A DNA stretch of 64,000 nucleotides, taken from the NCBI GenBank assembly GCA_024236195.1, contig JACKKZ010000004.1:124001-188000 (forward strand), given 5' to 3'. The stretch's first letter is position 1. Each line of letters begins with the position of its first letter. Source of the stretch: Sphingomonadaceae bacterium (GTDB taxonomy: Bacteria > Pseudomonadota > Alphaproteobacteria > Sphingomonadales > Sphingomonadaceae). Below, in pieces: positions 50,265 to 57,968 of the stretch. Below the pieces are notes generated by a model. The model did no database searches and was not told the DNA's origin. It saw only the letters and a program-made list of their open reading frames with translations. A program made the translations under genes and the position numbers.

Positions 50265-52508
50265 GTGACCGACATTTCAGCCCTCTCCGAAGCCGATGCC
50301 GCTAATGAGTTGATGCGGCTCGCGAAACAGATCGCGCATCATAACAAGCTCTATCATGCCGACGACGCGCCGGAGATTACCGACCAGGAATATGATGCGC
50401 TGGTGAAGCGCAACGAGGCGCTGGAGGCGGCGTTCCCGCATCTGGTGCGCGAGGATTCGCCCTCGCGGCAGGTGGGGCATGAAGTGGCGACCTCGCCGCT
50501 CAGCAAGGTTAGCCACGAGGTCCGCATGATGAGCCTCGACAATGGCTTTTCGGATCACGAGATCCGCGAATTCGTGGCGCGAGTGCGGCGGTTTCTGAAC
50601 TTGTCGGACAGCGAGCCGATGTCTTTCACGGCCGAAGACAAGATTGACGGCCTGTCCTGCTCACTGCGGTATGAGCGGGGTGAGCTGGTCATGGCGGCTA
50701 CGCGCGGCGATGGGCAGGTGGGGGAAAACGTCACTGCCAATGTGCAGCATATTGCAGACATACCGCAGCATTTGCAGGGTGAGAACCTGCCCGACGTGTT
50801 CGAAGTGCGCGGCGAAGTCTATATGGAAAAACAGGCTTTTACCGCACTCAATGAACAGCTGATGGAAGAAGCACGCGCAGCAGCAGAGGCCAAGGGCGAA
50901 ACGTTCGATCCGACCAAGGTTCGTCAGTTCGCCAATCCGCGCAATGCGGCGGCGGGCTCGCTGCGACAGAAGGATGCCAGCGTCACGGCCAAGCGCCCGC
51001 TGCGCTTCTGGGCGCATGGCTGGGGCGCGGCGTCAGAAGTGCCGGGTGACAAGCAGCTGGTGGTGATGCGCCAGATCGAGGCATGGGGTTTCCCTGTCTC
51101 GCCTGACCTCAAATTGTGCGAAAATGCAGAGGAAATGCTGCAGCATTACCGCAGCATTGGCGAGCGGCGCCCTGACCTGCCCTATGAGATTGATGGCGTG
51201 GTCTACAAGGTGGACCGGCTCGATTGGCAGGGGCGATTGGGCTTTGTCGCCAAGGCCCCGCGCTGGGCGCTGGCGCATAAATTCCCTGCCGAACAAGCGC
51301 AGACCACGCTGGAGGCGATTGACATACAGGTCGGTCGTACGGGCAAGCTGACGCCGGTGGGGCGGCTCGCGCCTGTGCTGGTGGGCGGAGTGACGGTCAC
51401 CAATGTCACGCTCCACAATCGCGACGAAATTGCGCGGCTGGGCGTGCGTCCGGGGGACCGGATCGTGGTCCAGCGCGCGGGTGATGTGATCCCGCAAGTG
51501 GTCGATAATCTGACCCGCGACGAGGATCGCCCGGCCTTCATCTTCCCCGATCATTGCCCCGAATGCGGCAGCGAAGCGGTGGCGGAAGAGGGCGAAGTTG
51601 ATGTCCGTTGCACCGGTGGGCTGATCTGCCCGGCGCAACGCACCGAGCGGCTCAAGCATTTCGTCAGCCGTGCGGCGCTGGATATCGAGGGGCTGGGCGA
51701 GAAAACCATCGACCAGTTCTTCGCGCTCGGCTGGCTGGAAAGCCCGGCGGATATTTTCCGCCTTCACCAGCGCCGCGAGGAGATTCTCGCGCTGGATGGG
51801 TGGAAGGAAAAGTCAGTCGAGAACCTGCTTGCCAGCATCGAAGCCAAACGCTCACCCGATGCGGCGCGGTTGCTGTTTGGCCTCGGCATTCGCCATGTCG
51901 GTGCCGTGACGGCGCGGGATCTGATGAAGAATTTTCATAGGCTTGAGACGCTCCGCGAAACGGCTGAGCTGGCGGGCCAAGCCCCTCCCCTTCAGGGGAG
52001 GGGAAGGAGCCGCGTAGCGGCGGAAGGGGTGGGGGATGTCGATCAGGCACTGACCCAGCCAGACAGCCCCCACCCCAACCCCTCTCCTGAAGGGGAGGGG
52101 CTTGAAAGTTCGGCAACCGAAGCACTCGTCACGCTCACCAGCATCGACGGGATAGGCGGCGCCGTGGTGGAGGCGCTGGGTGATTTCTTCCACGAACCCC
52201 ACAATGTCGCGGTGTGGGAGGATATTCTTTCTGAAGTCACTCCGCCTGAATATATCGTCGAGACGAAGCAGAGCAGCGTATCGGGTAAGACCGTGGTCTT
52301 CACCGGCAAGCTGGAAACCATGAGCCGCGACGAAGCCAAGGCGCAGGCCGAAGCGCTGGGGGCGAAGGCCGCCGGGTCGGTTTCGGCCAAGACCGATCTG
52401 GTTGTTGCCGGGCCGGGGGCAGGCTCAAAACTCAAGAAAGCAGCAGAACTCGGCATCGACGTCATCGACGAAGCTGCCTGGGCGGAAATCGTGAAGGCGG
52501 CGGGCTGA
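50265..52508 (+). CDS. ligA: NAD-dependent DNA ligase with a repeat-derived insertion
   Basis: Seals nicks in replication and repair. The 747-residue chain has the Ia domain, the adenylation domain with active Lys126 in EDKIDGLS, the OB fold and the zinc finger (CPECGS...VRCTGGLICPAQ). The helix-hairpin-helix region and a C-terminal BRCT domain (SVSGKTVVFTGKLETMSRDEAK) complete it. The start is GTG 50265, two bases after recN. Within the HhH region, residues about 572-613 are encoded by a palindromic repeat element, which makes the protein longer than the usual 670-710. All key residues remain, so it should be active. Confidence 0.96.
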   Translation: MTDISALSEADAANELMRLAKQIAHHNKLYHADDAPEITDQEYDALVKRNEALEAAFPHLVREDSPSRQVGHEVATSPLSKVSHEVRMMSLDNGFSDHEIREFVARVRRFLNLSDSEPMSFTAEDKIDGLSCSLRYERGELVMAATRGDGQVGENVTANVQHIADIPQHLQGENLPDVFEVRGEVYMEKQAFTALNEQLMEEARAAAEAKGETFDPTKVRQFANPRNAAAGSLRQKDASVTAKRPLRFWAHGWGAASEVPGDKQLVVMRQIEAWGFPVSPDLKLCENAEEMLQHYRSIGERRPDLPYEIDGVVYKVDRLDWQGRLGFVAKAPRWALAHKFPAEQAQTTLEAIDIQVGRTGKLTPVGRLAPVLVGGVTVTNVTLHNRDEIARLGVRPGDRIVVQRAGDVIPQVVDNLTRDEDRPAFIFPDHCPECGSEAVAEEGEVDVRCTGGLICPAQRTERLKHFVSRAALDIEGLGEKTIDQFFALGWLESPADIFRLHQRREEILALDGWKEKSVENLLASIEAKRSPDAARLLFGLGIRHVGAVTARDLMKNFHRLETLRETAELAGQAPPLQGRGRSRVAAEGVGDVDQALTQPDSPHPNPSPEGEGLESSATEALVTLTSIDGIGGAVVEALGDFFHEPHNVAVWEDILSEVTPPEYIVETKQSSVSGKTVVFTGKLETMSRDEAKAQAEALGAKAAGSVSAKTDLVVAGPGAGSKLKKAAELGIDVIDEAAWAEIVKAAG
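51979..52103. repeat. Palindromic repeat element inserted in the ligA coding sequence
   Basis: A 125-base element whose ends are perfect 18-base inverted repeats, AAGCCCCTCCCCTTCAGG and its complement. Each end also folds on itself (CCCCTCCCC/GGGGAGGGG). Inner pairs are CCGC/GCGG around GTA and GGGGTGGGGG with CCCCCACCCC. This resembles the dispersed intergenic palindromes of sphingomonads but is read through in frame as a Pro/Gly-rich loop. Confidence 0.9.
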
Positions 52509-52565
52509 TAGCGGGGCGGCTGTGGTAGCGTGGCGGTTCGCCGGTGAAGCGCTGTCACCTCTCAC

Positions 52566-53384
52566 TCATTCGGCCGGGACGGCGTCCACCTTGCCCGGGC
52601 GTGTCCGGCTCACCACCTCGCGGAACCTTTCCTTGTATTGCGGGTGTTCAGTGCCCATCCAGCGGTCCCACCAGGTGAAATAGAGCCCGAAATTATGGCT
52701 TCCCTCGCTATGGTGCAGGTCATGATGGGTGGTGGTGGTGATCCAGTCGGTCAGCTTGCTGTCCACCCAGAAGCGGGGGAACAGTTCCACCCCGGCATGG
52801 CCCATCACATTGCGGGCCAGCATGTGCCAGAGGAAGGCGAGCATGACCCAGAAATGCACCTCCAGTCCAGCCAGTGCCAGCACCAGCAGGTAGGCGGGAA
52901 CGAAGGCGGCCTCCGCTACCGCTTCCCATGCAGAGAAGCTGTAGGCCGCCCAGGGCGTGGGGGTGCGCGATTTGTGGTGATGCAGATGCGTCGCACGGAA
53001 CAGCGCCTTGTGATGCAGCGCGCGGTGCATCCAGTAGAAATAGGCATCATGCAGCAGCACCATCGCGCCCAGCTGCACCGCCAGCAGCCCCCAATCCACG
53101 GGGCCACCAACCAGTTTGAGGAAGCCTGTTTCCCGCATGGCGAGCGTCGTCAGCGTGGTCACGGCAAAGACGAACACGGTGCGCAGGGACGAGAAGAATT
53201 CGCGCAGGTAATCCGCCCGCGTCGCCTTGCGTTTCTGGATGCGCCGCCGCCGGACCCAGCCGGGAAGGGCGAGCAGCACAAGTGTCATCACCCCCGCTGC
53301 GATCAGGTAGCGGGTAAAATCGAAGGTCAATGCCCCGATGAAATGGCCCTGTAAGGCTTCGACGAGAGTGTGCGGTTGTTCCAT
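52566..53384 (-). CDS. Sterol desaturase / fatty acid hydroxylase family protein
   Basis: 272-residue integral membrane di-iron oxygenase. The three histidine boxes are visible: HDAYFYWMHRALHH, HLHHHKS and THHDLHH. Between them lie hydrophobic segments, giving about four membrane passes. Bacterial members hydroxylate or desaturate lipids, carotenoids or sphingolipid chains, and the substrate here is not known. Divergent neighbours are absent: it stands alone between ligA (convergent) and the AraC gene. Confidence 0.88.
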   Translation of the reverse strand: MEQPHTLVEALQGHFIGALTFDFTRYLIAAGVMTLVLLALPGWVRRRRIQKRKATRADYLREFFSSLRTVFVFAVTTLTTLAMRETGFLKLVGGPVDWGLLAVQLGAMVLLHDAYFYWMHRALHHKALFRATHLHHHKSRTPTPWAAYSFSAWEAVAEAAFVPAYLLVLALAGLEVHFWVMLAFLWHMLARNVMGHAGVELFPRFWVDSKLTDWITTTTHHDLHHSEGSHNFGLYFTWWDRWMGTEHPQYKERFREVVSRTRPGKVDAVPAE

Positions 53385-53500
53385 GTGTGACGGTATGCCC
53401 TTAGCGATGAACTATGGACAGGTTATGACTGCAGGTGATCGCCCGATCTTCGCAAATTCGGAATTGGCCGGATAATGCCGGTTTTGACTGCCTTTTTCCA

Positions 53501-54526
53501 TTATTGACCGATGGACTGCTGACGGAATTCGGTGGGGGTGCACCCCGCCAGTTCGCGGAAGGCGCGGTTGAAAGTCGGCAGCGAGTTGTAACCCAGGTCC
53601 ATGGCGATGGTCAGCACCGGCAGGTTCACACTTTCGCGGTCTGCCAGCATGGCGCGCGCTTCCTCGATCCGGTGACGGTTGAGGAATGCGGAAAAGTTGC
53701 GGTGGCCGAGGCGGCGATTGATCAGTGCCCGCAGCCGGTGTTCGGGAACATCCAGCCGCTCGGCGAGCATGCCGATGGTCAGACCGGTGATGCGGTAGTC
53801 CTTCGCTTCCATCGCTGCCTTGAGCTTGTCGAGCAGGACAATTTCCTGCGGGGTGAGGGAGCCCGGCTGCGGATCGCTGTGGTCCGTTTCGGCATCCTCA
53901 ACCTCACAGAGCAATTGCGGGTCCGCTTGCAACAGGGTCGCCCCTGCGAAGAGGTTCAGCGCAATGATCAGCGTCATCTCAATCTTGGGGAAGGTTCCAT
54001 GCGGGTAATTCACCAGCTCATAGCCCAGGATGCCCGCCGCCAGCGCGGCCATTAAGATTGGCAGCCACAGCCGGACCAGCCTGCGCTTTTCGATCAGGTC
54101 GTCTGCGCGGCCACGCCAGGCGACACCAAACAGATCGGCGAGCAGGGCTAGGGAAGCAATGTGGATGCCATAAAAGCCAACCATGTTGTACCGGCCGCCC
54201 CACCACCCCAGCGCCCAGCAGGTCACCAGCAGGAGGAGTATCGCGAGTGTTGCAGGCGAAGCAGGAGGGCGTTCAAACAGACGCCGGGCAAACAGCCAAG
54301 TCCAGAACGGAGTGAGTAGCGAAAGCAAATCCCGCAGGGCCTCCAACGGGTAGCTGGCCGCGCGCAGGAGGCCCAGATTGAGGGAATAGGCGATTGATCC
54401 GACCAGCACCCCGGCAAGCGCAATCTTGATCGGCCTGCGCACCTGTCCGGCCAGGATCGCCGCCAGCAAGAGCAGGCTCGATCCGACTGCGACAAAGCGC
54501 AGGGCGAGGTCGGTATCAGCGATCAC
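53501..54526 (-). CDS. Membrane-embedded AraC-family regulator
   Basis: 341 residues. Six to seven transmembrane helices fill residues 1-215, and a C-terminal AraC-type DNA-binding domain (about 235-341) follows, with ITGLTIGMLAERLDVPEHRLRALINRRLGHRNFSAFLNRHRIEEAR and DLGYNSLPTFNRAFRELAGCTPTEFR. It would sense a membrane or periplasmic signal and act on DNA directly. I choose GTG 54524-54526, which overlaps the prmA end by 11 bases; the longer frame runs back into prmA. It is the last gene of a four-gene overlapping set. Confidence 0.85.
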   Translation of the reverse strand: MIADTDLALRFVAVGSSLLLLAAILAGQVRRPIKIALAGVLVGSIAYSLNLGLLRAASYPLEALRDLLSLLTPFWTWLFARRLFERPPASPATLAILLLLVTCWALGWWGGRYNMVGFYGIHIASLALLADLFGVAWRGRADDLIEKRRLVRLWLPILMAALAAGILGYELVNYPHGTFPKIEMTLIIALNLFAGATLLQADPQLLCEVEDAETDHSDPQPGSLTPQEIVLLDKLKAAMEAKDYRITGLTIGMLAERLDVPEHRLRALINRRLGHRNFSAFLNRHRIEEARAMLADRESVNLPVLTIAMDLGYNSLPTFNRAFRELAGCTPTEFRQQSIGQ

Positions 54527-55430
54527 ACAGCCGCCGCTTGCGCAGCCACAGGATCGACCAGTCTCCATTGACCAGCCGGGCGGCGAGGCGAAAACCGGCC
54601 TTGCGATAGGCAGCGCGCACTTTCCCTTCCTGCGTCTCCAGCAACCCCGCCAGCAGCACATGCCCGCCGGGCGGCACAGATGCGGCAAAATCGGGAGCCA
54701 GCTCCACCAGCGGCCCGGCGAGGATATTGGCGATCAGCAGATCATAGGGGCCGCGCGCCTGCAGCAGGGCATCCTCCATCCCGTCGGCCACGACCATGGT
54801 CAGCGCACCGGGGCCGGCTCCTATCGGGATCGCATTTTCTGCCGCATTGAACTCCACCACACCGACGCAGACATCATCAATATCGCTCGCAGTGGCTTTC
54901 GTATGTGGCCAGAGATGGAGCGCAGCAAAGGCGAGCAGGCCGGTGCCGGTGCCAATATCGGCGACATTGCGTGCGATCACACCCTGCGCCTTCATATGGG
55001 TGAGCATGGCAAGGCAGCCTGCGGTCGTTTCGTGCTGGCCGGTGCCGAAGGCCTGGCTGGCCGGAATAAGGAAGCTACGCACATCGGGTGCGTCGCTGGG
55101 CGGGTAGTCAGGCGTATGGATATGGAAACAGCCCGCGTGGATCGGCTCCACGCCTTGCTGGCTCAGCACCAGCCAGTCTTCATCGGGCAGTTTCTCCACG
55201 ATCAGCTCTGGCGCGCCTTCCTCGAACAGCGCAGCGACCATCGCCTTGTCTGCCTTGGTCGGTTTGCGCGGGAAATAGGCGTCGAGCCGCCAGTCATCGG
55301 GGCGATGATCGGCCAGTTCGAAGCCGGTGAGAACAACCTCGTGGTCCCAGTCAAAGGCATCTTCCTGCGCCACCAGCGCGGCGCGGATCACCGGCTTGTC
55401 TGCAAAAGCGGTGAGTTTCCAGCTGGTCAT
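54516..55430 (-). CDS. prmA: Ribosomal protein L11 methyltransferase
   Basis: 304-residue SAM-dependent enzyme that trimethylates ribosomal protein L11. A small N-terminal substrate domain precedes the catalytic domain, with IPASQAFGTGQHETTAGCL, motif I VADIGTGTGLLAFAAL, and the NPPY-like LLIANILAGPLVELAP. Its start overlaps the stop of the metallo-beta-lactamase gene by four bases (ATGA), and the AraC gene starts inside its 3' end. Confidence 0.94.
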   Translation of the reverse strand: MTSWKLTAFADKPVIRAALVAQEDAFDWDHEVVLTGFELADHRPDDWRLDAYFPRKPTKADKAMVAALFEEGAPELIVEKLPDEDWLVLSQQGVEPIHAGCFHIHTPDYPPSDAPDVRSFLIPASQAFGTGQHETTAGCLAMLTHMKAQGVIARNVADIGTGTGLLAFAALHLWPHTKATASDIDDVCVGVVEFNAAENAIPIGAGPGALTMVVADGMEDALLQARGPYDLLIANILAGPLVELAPDFAASVPPGGHVLLAGLLETQEGKVRAAYRKAGFRLAARLVNGDWSILWLRKRRLCDR

Positions 55431-56326
55431 TGCGATTCCCCGGCCAGTCGCTTGTCCAGTCGGGCGCTAATGGAGGCAGCATATTGCTTGCAGTCATACG
55501 CGGAGCGAAGGCCTTCGCTGGAGAGGATGCGGTCGCGCATGTGGCTGGCCGAGGGGTGCGGGGTCAGCAATATATCGCAGTCCAGCCTGCCGATCTTGTC
55601 GAGCCCGGCACGATAGGCGGCGACATATTCCGGATGGTCGGAAAAGCGGTAATCGTCGCGGCTCACCGGGCTGAGGCTGTCGGCATAGACGATGGATATG
55701 CAATCCTCGCCCTCGCAGCTTTCCCAGCTCCAGCTCATTGCGCCGGGCGTGTGGCCGGGTGTGGCAATCGCAGTGAGCTTCATGCCGAACAGTGTCGCGC
55801 TCTCGCCATCGCGCACCGAACGGACGCTGGCGACAGGGGCCATGGGTTCGTGCATCCCGGCCTGCGGATCGCGCGGATCGTCTTTGCCCGAACGGATCAC
55901 GGCAGAGGCCCCCCATCCGGCATAGACGGTCGCGCCGGAAAGTTCCTGCAAGCGCGCCATGCCGCCGACATGATCGAAATGCTCGTGGCTGGCGAACAGC
56001 GCCTTTACGTCCTTGATCGAATAGCCAAGTGCTTCGATATTGGCTGTGACCACTTTCGAACCGGGCTCCGTCCCGCTGTCGAACAGCACCAACCCGTATT
56101 CCCCGACGACCAGGATCGCCGCGATGCCACAGGTGCCGACATAATAGGTGTTGCCGTGGATGCGATAGGGCGGGGCGGGCTTGTCCCATTCGTCCCAATC
56201 CTCACAGGCAGCCGCCCATGCGGCCTGGTCGGCGGCGGGGGCAGCGGTTTCCTCCGGCACAGGCGCTGCTGAGAGGCTTGTGGTCGCGGCCAGCAGGGTA
56301 AGGCCGATCTTCAATCTAGCGAACAT
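55427..56326 (-). CDS. bla: Subclass B3-like metallo-beta-lactamase
   Basis: 299 residues with a signal peptide (FARLKIGLTLLAATTSLSAAP). The zinc ligands follow the B3 pattern: HEHFDH in LFASHEHFDHVGG, the histidine in TPGHTPGAMSWSW and the histidine in LLTPHPSASH. The wording of the second motif is closer to B3 beta-lactamases than to generic MBL hydrolases, and B3 enzymes are known from Erythrobacter. Real carbapenem hydrolysis is not shown. Start ATG 56324-56326 overlaps the upstream SDR gene by 11 bases. No BlaI-type operator is seen here. Confidence 0.85.
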   Translation of the reverse strand: MFARLKIGLTLLAATTSLSAAPVPEETAAPAADQAAWAAACEDWDEWDKPAPPYRIHGNTYYVGTCGIAAILVVGEYGLVLFDSGTEPGSKVVTANIEALGYSIKDVKALFASHEHFDHVGGMARLQELSGATVYAGWGASAVIRSGKDDPRDPQAGMHEPMAPVASVRSVRDGESATLFGMKLTAIATPGHTPGAMSWSWESCEGEDCISIVYADSLSPVSRDDYRFSDHPEYVAAYRAGLDKIGRLDCDILLTPHPSASHMRDRILSSEGLRSAYDCKQYAASISARLDKRLAGESQ

Positions 56327-57032
56327 AGCTGGCCCCATTAGCGTCGAGCACAGCACCCGTCATGCTTTCCGGTGCATCAAGCGCGCAAAAGGCCGCGATA
56401 CTGGCGATCTCTTCTGGCGTGGCGACGCGCCCCAGCGGGATATCGGCGAGCAGGCCCGGCCCGCCGCGGCTGGCAAGATAGTCGCCTGCCATGTCTGTAT
56501 CGGTAAAGCCGGGGCAGATGGCAAAGCTGAGGATGCGCTCGCGGGCATATTGGCGGGCGATGGTCTTGTGCATCGCCACCATCCCACCCTTGGCAGCGGC
56601 ATAATGCCAGTGTTCCGGCGAATCGCCACGATAGGCAGCGCGGCTGGCGACATGGACAATCCGCCCGGGTGTGCCGCGTTCTTGCCAATGGCGCACGGCA
56701 AAGCGGCTGAGCTGGGCTGCCGCAGTCAGGTTGATCCGCAGCGTCTCCTCCCACGCATCGAGCCATTCAATATCGGACGAATCAAGCGGGTTAGGGGAGA
56801 ACAACCCGGCATTGTTGACCAGCACGTCGATCCGCCCACCAGCCTGGTCCAGCGCCTGTTCCCACAGGATTTGCGGGGCGACCGGCTCACGCAAATCCGC
56901 GCCGACTTGCCCGTCCGGCCCCGGTTGGCTGGCATGGCGGATGACTTTCGCCCCGCGCGCAGCAAGCAATTCCGCGATTGAGCCGCCAATTCCACGGCTT
57001 GCGCCCGTGACAAGGATATTTTTCGCGTCCAT
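56316..57032 (-). CDS. SDR family oxidoreductase
   Basis: 238-residue short-chain dehydrogenase. The NAD(P) site is ILVTGASRGIGGSIAELLAARGAKVIRHA, the structural motif VLVNNAGLFSPNPL, and the catalytic Ser-Tyr-Lys are in VASRAAYRGDSPEHWHYAAAKGG. The FabG-like C-terminus (LDANGASYV) points to a keto-acyl or sugar-type substrate, but this cannot be fixed. I use ATG 57030-57032 (MDAKNILVTGASRG). It is the first gene of SDR-bla-prmA-araC and faces sdhC. Confidence 0.9.
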   Translation of the reverse strand: MDAKNILVTGASRGIGGSIAELLAARGAKVIRHASQPGPDGQVGADLREPVAPQILWEQALDQAGGRIDVLVNNAGLFSPNPLDSSDIEWLDAWEETLRINLTAAAQLSRFAVRHWQERGTPGRIVHVASRAAYRGDSPEHWHYAAAKGGMVAMHKTIARQYARERILSFAICPGFTDTDMAGDYLASRGGPGLLADIPLGRVATPEEIASIAAFCALDAPESMTGAVLDANGASYVR

Positions 57033-57189
57033 GGCGTTGGGGATAGGCGGATAGGGCAGAACCGCCAAGAGCCAGCAACATGGTGCTTGGCCTTTTGGCT
57101 GGCTTGCCTCGCCGTGTCATTCCGCTAAGGGGTGGCTTCAGATCCCGGCGCCGGGGGGCGGCGCACAGATTGATCCGGAAGAGTCCAAC

Positions 57190-57570
57190 ATGGCCAACCG
57201 ACCACTCTCACCGCATTTGCAAATCTGGAAATGGGGCCCGCATATGCTGGTCTCCATCCTCCACCGCGTGACCGGCGACGGCATGGCCTTGGTCGGGCTG
57301 GGGGTGTTGCTGTGGTGGCTGGGCGCGATGGCCAGCGGGCCGGAAGCCTATAAGGATTTCCAGGCGCTGGCGACGTCTCCGCTGGGCTGGGTTGTGCTGG
57401 TGGGCCTGAGCTGGGCCTTCTTCACCCACATGATGTCGGGCCTGCGCCATTTCGTGCTGGATATTGGGGCCGGGTTTGAACTCGACACCAATCGCTTCTG
57501 GTCAATCGCCAGCCCGATCCTGGGCATCCTGCTCACCGCCGGCTTCTGGGCCGCCATTCTTTATCTCTGA
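57190..57570 (+). CDS. sdhC: Succinate dehydrogenase cytochrome b556 subunit
   Basis: 126-residue membrane subunit with three helices. RPLSPHLQIWKW and SILHRVTGDGMALVGLG are the SdhC signature at the N-terminus, and the haem-ligand histidine is in FFTHMMSGLRHFVLD. It anchors the succinate dehydrogenase flavoprotein and iron-sulfur subunits and forms part of the quinone site. First gene of sdhCDA, with sdhD starting 11 bases later. Confidence 0.96.
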   Translation: MANRPLSPHLQIWKWGPHMLVSILHRVTGDGMALVGLGVLLWWLGAMASGPEAYKDFQALATSPLGWVVLVGLSWAFFTHMMSGLRHFVLDIGAGFELDTNRFWSIASPILGILLTAGFWAAILYL

Positions 57571-57581
57571 GGATTACGGAC

Positions 57582-57968
57582 ATGGGTAACGGAACCTCTC
57601 TCGGACGTGTGCGCGGGCTCGGCTCGGCGCATGAAGGTGCGCATCACTGGCTGGTGCAGCGCTTCACCGCTGTCGGCAACCTCGTGCTGATGCTTTTCCT
57701 CGCAGTCTCCTTCATCCTGCTGCCGGACTTTGAATACGGCACGGTGACCAGCTATTTCGCCAAGCCGATCCCGGCGCTGGCGATGATCCTGCTGATCATC
57801 AGTGTGTTCTGGCATGCCCGCATCGGCCTGCAGGTCGTGGTGGAAGACTATGTACACACGGCAGGCAACAAGTTTGCCATGCTCACCCTGCTTAACCTTG
57901 CAACGATCGGCGGCGGCGCCTTCGGCATCTTCTGCATTGTCCGCCTCGCCCTGGGAGGAGCCGCCTGA
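57582..57968 (+). CDS. sdhD: Succinate dehydrogenase membrane anchor subunit
   Basis: 128 residues and three membrane helices. RVRGLGSAHEGAHHWLVQRFTAVGNLVLMLFLAV and FWHARIGLQVVVEDYVHT are typical of alphaproteobacterial SdhD; the histidine in FWHARIG is the likely second haem ligand. The TGA stop overlaps the sdhA ATG (TGATG). Confidence 0.95.
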   Translation: MGNGTSLGRVRGLGSAHEGAHHWLVQRFTAVGNLVLMLFLAVSFILLPDFEYGTVTSYFAKPIPALAMILLIISVFWHARIGLQVVVEDYVHTAGNKFAMLTLLNLATIGGGAFGIFCIVRLALGGAA

